From assembly GCA_963965975.1 (NCBI GenBank), contig OZ014425.1, positions 1,563,501 through 1,627,500 on the forward strand: a stretch of DNA of 64,000 bases, written 5' to 3'. Both the position numbers and the translations under genes were made by a program. This stretch comes from Xestospongia bergquistia (Eukaryota; Porifera; Demospongiae; Haplosclerida; Petrosiidae). Under the pieces are notes generated by a model that was given only the letters and a program-made list of their open reading frames with translations, was not told where the DNA came from and ran no database searches. This document shows, piece by piece, positions 1-14,141 of this stretch (within the stretch, counting starts at the first letter, position 1; every line of letters begins with the position of its first letter).

Positions 1-3358
<3,358 letters not shown>

Positions 3359-3486
3359 ACTATGCAAATGATAGTTATTTTTCCAAAGAGAGTTAAGTCT
3401 TCACAGAGTAATAGATCTAATGTGTTATATTATACAAAAAAATAGTCCTTATATTTCTTAAAACTGATACACCACATGTACATAAC

Positions 3487-3522
3487 AATAAACATTGTTA
3501 TTTGAAATATTTAATAAATAAA
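3487..3522 (+). terminator. polyadenylation signals of MCM6
   Basis: AATAAA occurs at 3487-3492, 3513-3518 and 3517-3522, about 130-160 bases after the MCM6 stop codon. This is the usual distance for a cleavage and polyadenylation signal. Confidence 0.65.
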
Positions 3523-4327
3523 AATTAAGTCTGTGTCTCATACTGATGCACTGAATCAATCATAAATGGAGCTCCATGAACAAAACAAGTCTAGTGGTCT
3601 TCCATCAGTTAACCAAGACCTTCTCATTATATCGAACTCCCTCTGACCAGTTTGACAATATATGGGAAGTTTCTCCACATTCTTCCACAACCTATGGTAC
3701 AAAATAAGAAAAACAATTGACTCCTTTTTTTCAAACAAAAATAATACATCCAGTTCACCTGGTCTACCTCACCATACCAACTATACATACTACAGTCATA
3801 ATCCTATTGTTGAGATATTCCTATATCCTGGCCTCTAAGTTCTGCTTTGCTACGGCTAACATCAAAAATAGTTCTGCTTTGTTGAGGTATTTTACATCTT
3901 GTCTCTAAATACTTCTCCTGGACTTGTGTGTGTCTGCTAAGAAAAATGAAGGGGCAGGCTATTTGCCTTTAACACCCCCATATTAGGTGTGATACTCTCT
4001 CATAGGACAATATGTAAGAAAATACCAATAAATTATTACTTACAGAAGGAAACAAAAGAACACAGTAAAATTACATGTGTCTTGGTGTGTAATAGTAATA
4101 AATGCGTGCATAAAAAATGTTCTACACTGTTTTACAAGGTAACTTTGTTAATATATCTGTACTGATCTTGACTAGCTAGCTGTAGAGAGATGATACTTCT
4201 AGCTATCAATCTAGTTTTTCCTATATAAGATAGTGAAAATATAATAACTAACTATAAACCGGTGTGTGTGTACCAATGTCCCATTAACAAGCAACTATGT
4301 CATCTAATCCTACTTATAACACTCACA
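3523..4327. other. convergent intergenic region, no supported gene
   Basis: AT-rich sequence between the ends of MCM6 and the hnRNP gene; most of it is probably 3' untranslated sequence. On the minus strand a possible acceptor near 3692 opens a 28-codon frame beginning VVEECGETSHIL that ends at a stop. I could not tie it to any gene or family, so it is not called. Confidence 0.5.
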
Positions 4328-6339
4328 TCAACGCCGATATGGATGGTAAGAGCGAGCAGCACCACCACCTTGACTACGTGGGATATACCCACCTCCTGTA
4401 GCAGCAGGAGGTGGTTGCATCCCTCCACCATAACCAGCGGCTCCGTTGCCACCGTAAGTCTGATATCCTCCACTCGTACCCCCATATCCAGGATTAAGTG
4501 GTGGATTATAGCTACCGTACATACCAGTACTATAGCCTGCATTGGCAGTACTGCTTTCATACGTTTGTCGATAAGGTGGATGACTGTATGACGTATCATA
4601 ACTGGGATACTCTTGTCCATAGGATGGAGCAGGCTGGTAATATTCCACTGGATATCGCGGTTGTTGTTGATGTTGATAGCTTGGGTATGGTGGTTGAGGA
4701 TATCGATCTTTGGGTGGTGGGGCCATGTAACCACCTCCTGGTCTTCTGTCGTGACGCCTATCTAAATATCTGTTGTTATAATCTCGTTGCCGATTCATTT
4801 CATCAACACTCTGAGCCTTTTTACATTCGACATCTCTCTCTCTAATACGAATGACTCGTTGGCTACACAATTTATCAGCACTGTCATAATCTTCAAAGAC
4901 AACAAACCCAAAACCACGAGGTTTTTTAGTACCCTTCTCTCGAATGATGACAGCATCTTCGACAGCTCCAAATTCTTGCATGATATCTCTGATCTCATCT
5001 TCAGTTGTATCAAGATGGAGGCCACCAAGAAAAACCTAATGAAAAATAATGATGATTACTATGACATTTAATTATAATTAAAGAGAAAGACACCTCAACA
5101 ATTGAGTCATAAATGACTTATAATCAAAGGGAAAGACACTTTAACAATGATTCACAAATGACTTATAATCAAAGGGAAAGACACTTAAATTATTGAGTCA
5201 TAAATGGCGTATTAAAGAGAAAGACACCTCAACAATTGAGTCATAAATAACTTATAATCAAAGGGAAAGACACTTTAACAGTGATTCACAAATGACTTAT
5301 AATCAAAGGGAAAGACACTTACATTATTGAGTCATAAATGGCGTATTAAAGAGAAAGACACCTCAACAATTGAGTCATAAATAACTTATAATCAAAGGGA
5401 AAGACACTTTAACAATGATTCATAAATGACTTATAATCAAAGGGAAAGACACTTTAACAATGATTCATAAATGACTTATAATCAAAGGGAAAGACACTTA
5501 AACAATTGAGTCATAAATGGCGTATTAAAGAGAAAGACACCTCAACAATTGAGTCATAAATGACTTATAATCAAAGGGAAAGACACTTTAACAATGATTC
5601 ATAAATGGCGTATTAAAGAGAAGGACACCTCAACAATTGAGTCATAAATGACTTATGATTAAAGAACACGTTTGTCTCTCCAATCAAAGGCAAACAAGAT
5701 CGGTGTCAATACATTACAACACAATTAACATCTATTTGAGAAGCAACTAATATCACACTTAAGTTAGGAATATTAATTAGAACATTCAGTTTGCTGTTAA
5801 ATTGATTACATTTGACAATAAAGGTCCTTATTGTACATCTCTTGCTGATTGTTAATTAACTCAAGAGAGTTTATATTTGGCTTAATTAACTTGTAGCCCA
5901 AAGATTTTTGAGTACATACCTTCTTTGTTTTCGCTAGTACATCAGGAGTACAAGCATCCCTTGGTACAGCACGTTTTGTTTCAACAGTTTTGTTGTCTAT
6001 TTTGTGAGGAGCAGTCTTGATGCACTCATCAACAGATTCTTTTTCAGTATAAGTCACAAACCCAAACCTGGACAGGATAGGAATGAAATATGGAAACTTT
6101 TGGTAACACTTTAACTCACCCTCTAGATTTTCTAGTCTGTGAATCTACCATTACTACAGCATCTATTATTTCTCCCCATTCACTATAGTATTCTTCTAAC
6201 ATCTCTTTGGTCGTATCCGATGTTAGGCCACCAATAAACATCTTACAACCTTGTTGCTCCTAAAACGAACAGGCACAATATAGTACAGATGTTATATCGA
6301 TACACTAACTAAACAAACCTTTTCTCTATTGTCCACCAT
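4328..6339 (-). CDS. hnRNP A/B- or DAZAP1-like RNA-binding protein, two RRMs
   Basis: Nuclear or shuttling RNA-binding protein of about 338 residues from four exons: 6319-6339, 6120-6259, 5920-6067 and 4328-5035. RRM1 has RNP2 MFIGGL and RNP1 RGFGFV; RRM2 has VFLGGL and RGFGFV. The tail from about residue 180 is rich in Gly, Tyr, Pro and Gln, typical of low-complexity hnRNP tails. Family members bind pre-mRNA and regulate splicing, transport or translation. The arrangement fits hnRNP A/B, DAZAP1 or Musashi relatives, and I cannot separate these by eye. The last intron (5036-5919) is filled by a minisatellite. The start codon is 134 bases from the HIBADH start on the opposite strand. Confidence 0.88.
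5078..5665. repeat. 45-bp minisatellite in hnRNP intron 3
   Basis: About thirteen imperfect tandem units of roughly 45 bases, each with an AAAGGGAAAGACAC or AAAGAGAAAGACAC block followed by TTGAGTCATAAATG or TGATTCACAAATG. The two variants alternate, giving a higher-order pattern. At least eight units contain TGAGTCA, the textbook AP-1 (Jun/Fos) consensus. The array lies wholly within the intron, so it does not affect the protein. Confidence 0.9.
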
Positions 6340-6473
6340 TTCTACAGTTAAAGCTTATTAAAGTAAAGGAGAAAAGACGCGACTGACGCGTGGTTATATA
6401 GTTTCTTTTTATTCGAAAGGCAATAATAAAATCAAACTATAAATTAAAGATCAGCCCCACCCCCCAATAAGTA
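6340..6473. promoter_or_regulatory. bidirectional promoter region, hnRNP/HIBADH
   Basis: Only 134 bases separate the divergent start codons of the hnRNP gene (-) and HIBADH (+), so the two 5' untranslated regions and core promoters must share this interval. It holds a GC-containing patch (GACGCGACTGACGCG) in otherwise AT-rich sequence. No TATA box stands out. The promoter role is inferred from gene arrangement. Confidence 0.55.
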
Positions 6474-8376
6474 ATGGCTCTGAGATGGTATAGAATGTTT
6501 CAGAAAGGAGGACAATTTGTCCGCATGTATTCCAATGGATCTTCAAAGAATGTAAGAGGATACCCGAAACATTCTATTAATACCATCTATTATTATTAGG
6601 TAGTTGGTTTTATTGGTCTGGGCAATATGGGACTCCCAATGGCTCGTAATCTCCTTGCCAAGGGTCAAAGCGTTCTGGTATATGATAAGGTGGAAGAACA
6701 GGTTCAAAAGGCAGTAAAAGATGGTGCTATAGCTGCTAGTAGGCCTGCTGATATTGCTCAACAGACTACCACTATATGTACTATGCTACCAGCTAGGTAT
6801 GATGAACCCTCAGTCCTATGAAGTACGGGTCTGAGACTGAGATAACATGTTGATATAGTAATCATTATTGAACACTGATGCAAAATTTAGACATAGAAGT
6901 TTATACATTGCTGGTAGTGGTATAATATTGTTATTGTTTAACTTAACAATAACTAAAACAATAGATAAAATAATAGTTAAAACAATAGATAAAATAATAG
7001 ATAAAATAATAGATAAAACAATAGATAAAATAATAGATAAAATAATAGATAAAACAATAGTTAAAACAATAGTTAAAACAATAGTATATTATCTGCTGAG
7101 AGAGCAAAACTAACTTGAACTAACTGTTACCAATTAAAACTCAGCTAACAAATTAATATACAAAGTTGAACTATATATAATATAATTAATTATAGAAATG
7201 AATAATTAATCTTCCAATAGAAGCTAGTAGCACATACACACAGGTATCCTTTGTAACATCTATCAACTAACACCATATAGTACATTTAACAGCAAAATGG
7301 TATCACCTGACTAATACTATATATAAAGCTAATAGATTATTCACACTATACTTACTATAGTCCATATTACACTGCATTAAATAAAGCAAATACTTATTGC
7401 ACATGTTATGAAGGTAATAAAGAAATGAATGTATTATTTTGTTCATCTTTTTCTAGTGAGCATGTACGTCAAGTTTATACAGGTGATAATGGTATTTTTT
7501 CTGCTGTACAATCTGGTAGTCTGTTGATTGATTGCAGCACTATTGCTGGAGCTGATGCTATAGAAATGAGTGATTTGGCAAAGGAGAAAGGAGCACAATA
7601 TCTTGATGCACCTGTTTCAGGAGGTAGGGCTAAAAGCATGCAAAGTGTTCCTTATTAAGAAAGGAAGTTCATGTAATTGGAGGTTACCAAAGTAACCAAT
7701 GTAAACATTAAATTTGAATGACCAGTTTATTTAAGATGATTATTAACAAGTATCGTATTTCACTTATCAGGAGTTGGTGCAGCTACTAATGGTGTGTTAA
7801 CTTTTATGGTTGGTGGATTGAGTGAGTCGTTTGACCATGCTAAACCAGTATTAGATTTAATGGGTAAAAATGTCATCCATTGTGGCTCACATGGTGCTGG
7901 ACAAGCTACTAAAATATGCAACAATATGCTGCTTGCCATTGCAATGATTGGCACATCTGAAGTTCTACATTTAGCACAAAAGTATGCATGATGTCATGGT
8001 TGCTAAAAATAGTAACTGTAACGCCCACATTTGTTACTGTAAAGATCTTTATTGTCAATCTTTTTATAGACTTGGACTCGATCCCAAACTATGTTCTCAA
8101 GTGGTTAATATTAGTAGTGGACGGTGCTGGTCAAGTGACACATACAACCCTTGTCCAGGGGTAATGGAAGGTGTTCCTTCGTCACGAAACTACGAGGGAG
8201 GATTTGGTACAGCACTAATGAGAAAAGACCTAAATTTAGCACAGAATGCAGCCATAAATACAAAGAGTATTACACCAATGGGATCGTTAGCTCTTCACGT
8301 TTATAACCTGATGTGTCAAAATGGCTACGACAATAAAGATTTTTCATCAGTCTACAAGTTTCTTGAAGAGACTTAA
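6474..8376 (+). CDS. HIBADH: 3-hydroxyisobutyrate dehydrogenase, mitochondrial
   Basis: Oxidises 3-hydroxyisobutyrate to methylmalonate semialdehyde with NAD+ in valine breakdown in the mitochondrial matrix. Five exons (6474-6551, 6600-6796, 7457-7623, 7771-7981, 8070-8376) give 319 residues, close to the human 336. The Arg-rich start [13 protein letters not shown] suits a mitochondrial presequence. The Rossmann motif reads [13 protein letters not shown], the substrate-binding region DAPVSGG and the catalytic-lysine region [11 protein letters not shown]. The C-terminal helical domain ends in [10 protein letters not shown]. Intron 2 carries a 12-bp tandem repeat. ATXN7L3 begins 155 bases after the stop on the same strand. 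Confidence 0.96.
6953..7092. repeat. 12-bp tandem repeat in HIBADH intron 2
   Basis: About eleven copies of AAAACAATAGAT with variants AAAATAATAGAT and AAAACAATAGTT. The open frame across it (repeated Lys-Ile-Asp) is an artefact of the repeat. Confidence 0.9.
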
Positions 8377-8531
8377 TGATTATATTATATTGCTGAATGC
8401 AAATTGTTGACTCCTGTCATTAGTTAGTTATTAAAATTGAATAGTTCTTTCATTTGATTAAATTATTGGTTTAACAAGATTGCTAAGAAAGCACGCTGTG
8501 GGCGCGGCTTGATAATTGTAACTTAAGTGCT

Positions 8532-10511
8532 ATGGAGAGCTTGCCTAATGAAGTTCTCTCGAATATAGTAGACCAGTTGATCGACGAAGAGGCACTCGGC
8601 GTATGTTTCGAGTTACACAGAGCTATTAAACTCGGTTATTACGAGCTGATACATCCAGACAAAAGGTACTTTAACCATTTATTGTCCTAATTCATTGATT
8701 TTCTCTCATTTGTTTCCTTTAAATAGTGCTTTTGAAAAGCACGGTAAGTTCTGTTGCATTCTACGTATAATAGACTGATCTGTTGCTTTTCTAGATATTG
8801 TAGATCAACCTGGTTTAGATGTATTTGGTAACAGCATCCAAACATTTAGAAAACCAGTTGAGTGTATATGTCCGTCATGTCAACGAACTCTAGGTATGTG
8901 TGTGTATGTGCATGGACAAAGGAGTAGAAACTACATTTATAATATCTGTATTCTCTATTCCATTCTATTCTATTTTTCATTGTCAGGGTTGCATTGAGGA
9001 AGTTGTCATTATTGTCTTTTTAATTTAGTTTCACTATAGCTAGTAGTAATCCCTAATTGTATGCATGTGTACTGTTAGGTAGAAAGAGGGAGGAATTGAG
9101 CATTCTTAATTATTACTCAAAATTTACATAGCACTAATGATAGTCTCAAAGGAGGGGCTGACTCTTGTCCTTTACAACCCTATTGATAATAATAGTCTTG
9201 TATTATACCCTGATTACAATAGGGGCATCTAAATTTGCACCACATTTGGAGAAGTGTCTTGGTATGGGTCGTAGTAGTACTCGTCTTGCACACAAGAAGA
9301 CCACTCAAGTATCTGTGGAAAGTGAGGGAGATCAATCAGATGATAATGAAGATGATTGGACGTATCCATCAGAAAAGAAAAGTATATATAATATTTCCTT
9401 GTTCTAGCTCTTTGATCTTCTCTTTAGTAAAGAAATTTAAAAGGGAAAAACTCTTTCCTCCCCCTCTCGGTACTGGTCGTAAAACTTCAATAAAACCAAT
9501 CAAAGGTATAATAAACGTTTATCAATTAACCATGTGATTAATAATGCAAGATGGTTACCAAAGCAACGGTAGCAGCCACACCTCCTCTAATGACGATTTT
9601 TACAACATTAAGGTGAGATGTGTCTGTTATGAATATGCAATTATTTTAAAACCTTTCATATAATAGCCATCACTCCAACAGCACAATGCGGCTTCCTTTA
9701 GTGCCCTGCCAATTGGTAAACAATCTTCTTTCCTCTTACAATTATCATTATCATCTTTAGAATATAAACATCATTTACTTCAACAAATATGTGGAGTAAT
9801 ATCGGAGAGAACAGGAAGATTATGTACCCGGTAAGTAGTCATGTGGGAATATTGAGGACATCATGGGATGTTAAATCTGTTTATATGTCCTCAATATAGA
9901 GGCCAGATAAATATTAACATAAGGTGTCCTTAATATAAAGTAATCTGATAGTGTCCTTACTGTAAGAGGTTAATTATATGTCTTTTAGGACTATCAAATG
10001 TCCTCAACATTCAGAGGAAGACAGACAAGAGGTACGTCGAATGTTACTTGGTAAGTTACTAATAGTGCTGCATTTCATTTGCTATAGTTAACATCTGTAG
10101 TATTTGAAATGTCTTTTTAATTTTCTTTATTGATTTCTTGTGTTTATTTACAGAGAATGCACAACCAGTTGAAATAGGAGGTCCCCCTGCTATACATAAC
10201 TCATTAGATTATCTTGAAGAACCTCCGATTAAAGATAAATATATCAGGTAACCATGACCACCATATTTGGTATAAGGTCTACAAGTTAATTGATAATTAA
10301 TTGGATAATTATTATTAATTAATTAATGAAGTATAGAATGAGTTAATTAAGTTTGTAATTACTACAATGACTGTATTTAAATATTGTGTAAATTTTTTTG
10401 CATCATTTTGTTACTCCCTCTCTTTTTAGTACTGATGAACCTCTTAAGCGTAAAAAACAGCGCGAAGGAAGCAAAAAACACAAGAAAAGCTCACATCATT
10501 CTAGCTTATAA
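8532..10511 (+). CDS. ATXN7L3: Ataxin-7-like protein 3 (SAGA DUB module, Sgf11 orthologue)
   Basis: Adaptor of the SAGA deubiquitinase module, which removes ubiquitin from histone H2B with USP22 and ENY2. The N-terminus (MESLPNEVLSNIVDQLIDEEALG) fits the ENY2-binding helix. The Sgf11 zinc finger reads CICPSCQRTLG, then ASKFAPHLEKCLGMGR, matching human ATXN7L3 closely. The C-terminal half holds the SCA7 domain (HHLLQQICGVISERTGRLCTR, then CPQHSEEDR), followed by a Lys/His-rich tail. Clear exons include 8532-8665, a 17-base exon at 8727-8743, 8795-8893 and 9223-9381; the stop ends at 10511. It is convergent with the ADAR gene 204 bases away. Confidence 0.94.
9849..9897. repeat. 12-bp perfect inverted repeat in an ATXN7L3 intron
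   Basis: ATATTGAGGACA at 9849-9860 is matched by its exact complement at 9886-9897 across a 25-base loop. GTGTCCTTAATATA and GTGTCCTTACTGTA follow up to about 9965. This looks like the remains of a small foldback element. Confidence 0.55.
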
Positions 10512-10715
10512 AAATGGCTCTGTCAACTAATAATATTACAGCTGGCCAGAATGCCAGGATAAAAGCCACACCCATCGACTCCTATGGAGATATTTATAAA
10601 ACTTGTACAAAATTTGTTTTGAAATGAGACAATAAATGAATTTATTAAAATTATTAGAATTAATTTTTATCAAAATTAATATAAAAACTCAAGAATAATG
10701 AAATAAGATTGAGTG

Positions 10716-13486
10716 TTAATGTTTGAAACAATTTTGTTCAAGTGGTTTCTTGATCCAAAAAGAACCCAAAAAAGTCTTAAAATGAGTATTTAGTTTACTT
10801 TTAGCATCCCTATAGTTCCAGGCAAGATCTTTTACTTCAGCATAATTGTAATAATTCCGAAATATTTCCACTGACATAGCCTCTCTCTCAATAGCTGGCA
10901 GACCCTCTTTTTTGCTAAAGTTCAACTGACATTTCCTAACCTGATCACCAGGAAGCATATCCCACAGTCTCAAAAAATGATCATAAAAACATTGCTTGCA
11001 AAGCCGAGATGGCTTTGTATCATCAACCTTACCAGTACGACTATTAACTATCTCAATGGCAGAGTCACCCCAGCTCCAATTGAGACTTAAACTTGATGGC
11101 TTGGCAACATTTCTGCGAGGAGGTTTACTGATGCCAAGTAGAAGAGGGTAATTAACAATGAATGAGTCTGGTAAGCTGGATAAGTTACATACACGAGTGT
11201 AGAGTGCTCGAGTTAAGTGATCATAATTGAAGAGTTGTCCCACAGTAATAGATTTTAAGTATATGGGTTCAATATAATGAGTTAAGAGAGAACCTTGTAG
11301 GCCAAGAACATTCCAACGTGCTATTTTATCACTACAGGACATGGTCAATAATCGTTCTCCTCCTGAGAGGATGCCATCCCATGTCTGGTGCTGATTGCTA
11401 GCTAGAACTGTTCCTTGGCCAGCTTCTACCTTGACTCTAGCAATGCCACGAGATGCTCTATGAATAGTTGACAAAAATATCATTGTTAAGTTATGCTAAC
11501 TATAATTCAAGCTTTAGAGCACTTGTTAAACTGACCTTTGTGGATGACTATCACTTTTGTTTTTCTCGTCAGCAGGTGAAAAGATACGAGAGTCACCACA
11601 AGGTGCTGTACTGATGTACATGTGAAATGAAATGCCAGGTCTAAGTCGATAGTAACCAGTGACTTGTCTCTCAAATATGGAATGACTCTCTTGACCTCTG
11701 CATGGAGAAGTAATAATACATATATTATATACTTTCTTCATTAATGTATAATTAACATTCACTTCATGATAAACAAACAGATTCAATTATTGCAAATTGA
11801 CAGAATTTATTTCTCATTTCATAACTTTCAGTAAAGTAGCTTAGTGCTATAACAACAATTTAGTTTCCCAAGTCACACTTTTAAGTATATTATCTCAATA
11901 AAAAAAACAAACTAGTCACTCACTTAGCACACAAATCCAGTTGGTTATACAAAAATCGTAATAGAGCTCGACGAGTGATGACTTCAGCATGACAGTCGTT
12001 TACAGCCAATCCTTTGTCACTTAAATATTCTCCATCAATACACTTAGTCCCAGTGCCTAGTGCAACCACTTCACCCCCTACATCTCCACTGACTACTCCT
12101 GTACCTTGACTTCCTCTCATCATTACAATGGCTGCCAGAACCTTTTTCAAAGTATTTGGATTACCATGACCAGCTGACAGTTCAGCAAATTTCTCTTCAC
12201 TGAGAGCTGCTACTCTATCTGCAAGCATTTGATTAGGCTGAGCTCCAGTGTTAGATACACACTCCTGTTGGAGTTTAGTTGCTCCAGTTCCAACAGTATG
12301 TAAGTTATCAAGATATTGAAGAGCTCGTGTTGCAGCCTCTTGTTTAGCAAGCTTCTTAGACTGAGCTTGACCTTTGAACTCCCATCCACGTATTTTTACA
12401 GTGGCTACAAAAATGGGACAATGAGGTGGTCCCTCGGGTTCATCAAAAAAGAAAACGGCTCCTGAATATTTTTCATTGAGTTCACTAATTGGGTTTTTGG
12501 TAGTGACAATGGGAGTGTCTGTACGAAATCGTTTGGTAGGAGGCATATCCTCTTCATTGTCATCTATATAATATATAAGAATAGTATTCTAATGTATTAA
12601 TTAGTAATTACATCAATAATTTTAATACTCAAAAAAGAAAGACATCCCAACTGTGTATGTGTGTGTGTTTTACATTATATAGATAGATAGCACATGGTCT
12701 AAAATAATCTTAGAACTGCTTGTACTACGTACACATACTAACCATACAATGTCCATAACGTATCATTAACAAATATTCATAACAATGTTCCCAAAGCACA
12801 CACACACACATCTTACTTTACATTATTAATGCACACACCTTCAAATGGTAATGAATGCCGTGTACCAGCTAATGAAGCTAATGGAAGCAAAGGTTCTAAG
12901 GGTAGGAAATCTGGCTGTACTGGTACTTCTGAGGACTGTACTGGTTGAGGTATACGAGTAGTAGTGGGCGGAATATGTTGAAGGCGTGGTCTTTTAGATT
13001 GAGGAGGTTTAGTGGTACCAGTAGGATTGACTCCAAAGTTAGTCAGGGGACTGTCAGCTGAAAAATCCTCTACAATACGTGCTATAAAGTAGATTTAAAA
13101 TATTATAGACTAGACCATATATGGTAGGTGTATGCTAGTGTTACAATGTGTCAAGTTTATTGTAAGTAGGAACAATAATACCATCTCTTAGCTGAACCCT
13201 CAACTTCTTTGATACATCAATTTAACTTACCACCTCCATCATAAGCCCCAGTGCCTAGTTGTACCTTGATACCATAGACAGCACTCAGTGCATTGGCAGC
13301 AGCAGCTTGTTTAGCTTCTTTCTTGCTCTTACCATGACCGAAATACTCGACTCCTGATATCTGGACGCTGTATACAAACTCCTTAGAGTGTGGAGGGCCT
13401 TTCTCTTCCTTCAATTCGTATTTTGCACCTTGATGATACGAGTTTAATACCATACACGAACTGCTACCTTTACCCAATGTAGCCAT
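10716..13486 (-). CDS. ADARB1-like: ADAR2-like double-stranded-RNA adenosine deaminase
   Basis: Converts adenosine to inosine in double-stranded RNA in the nucleus. Five exons (13231-13486, 12839-13081, 11924-12563, 11536-11697, 10716-11457) give 680 residues in frame. Two dsRNA-binding domains are visible: the first near residues 10-75 ([27 protein letters not shown]), the second in exon 3 ([27 protein letters not shown]). The deaminase shows the catalytic HAE ([11 protein letters not shown]), PCGDSRIF and [19 protein letters not shown], which supply the zinc ligands and glutamate. There is no Z-alpha domain in the model, so the layout is ADAR2-like rather than ADAR1-like. The frame stays open upstream to 13645, so an earlier start is possible. 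It sits 115 bases after the CCT5 stop on the same strand. Confidence 0.93.
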
Positions 13487-13601
13487 GCCCTCTCTTATAA
13501 ATATACTGAGATACTTTCCGTTCATTTCAGTAAATAACCACGTGGTCATTTTGAGTACATACATGATACAAACATGTAATTCAATAATACATAATAATCT
13601 G

Positions 13602-14106
13602 TTAATAATCAACATCTTCGTTACCAGGGGAACGAATATCGTCAATTTTTAAGATCATCTTCACTAACTGTGTAGCGAGACAGATCTGCTGTTTCTTGCC
13701 AATTAATGTCTCGATTACATTTTGTTTACACATATCTAGAGAAAAAATCTTATCACAAACAATACCAACTGTTGTACCATTTACTTACACATCATAATAT
13801 ACAAAATCTACTTTCTACACTTAATTTTCTCAGTTACCTACCATTGGTATCTTTGCCCATACAATCAATTCCTAAATGTGGGTTATTCTCCACAGCCTGT
13901 TGTGCTTTAACACTAGCTACAGTTTCAATTGGACGTAGACCTGAATTTTCAGCCAGAGCCAAAGGAATTGATTCTAGAGCATCAGCAAAAGCTCTCATAG
14001 CATATTGCTCAATTGTGGAGATCTAGAGAGAGACAGACAGAGGGAGAGAGAGAGAGACAGAGAGACAGAGAGAGAGACCGAGAGAGACAGAGAGAGAGAG
14101 AGAGAC

Positions 14107-14141
<35 letters not shown>

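Noticed and set aside
3556-3738. 60-residue minus-strand frame, or the alternative exon beginning VVEECGETSHIL
   Set aside because: No upstream exon, no family match, and it lies in the shared 3' region of two convergent genes.
4262-4845. Plus-strand frames over the hnRNP last exon
   Set aside because: Antisense shadows of the Gly/Tyr/Pro-rich tail.
5078-5665. Regular repeats resembling a CRISPR array
   Set aside because: Units are contiguous and degenerate with no unique spacers, inside an intron of a eukaryotic gene; it is a minisatellite.
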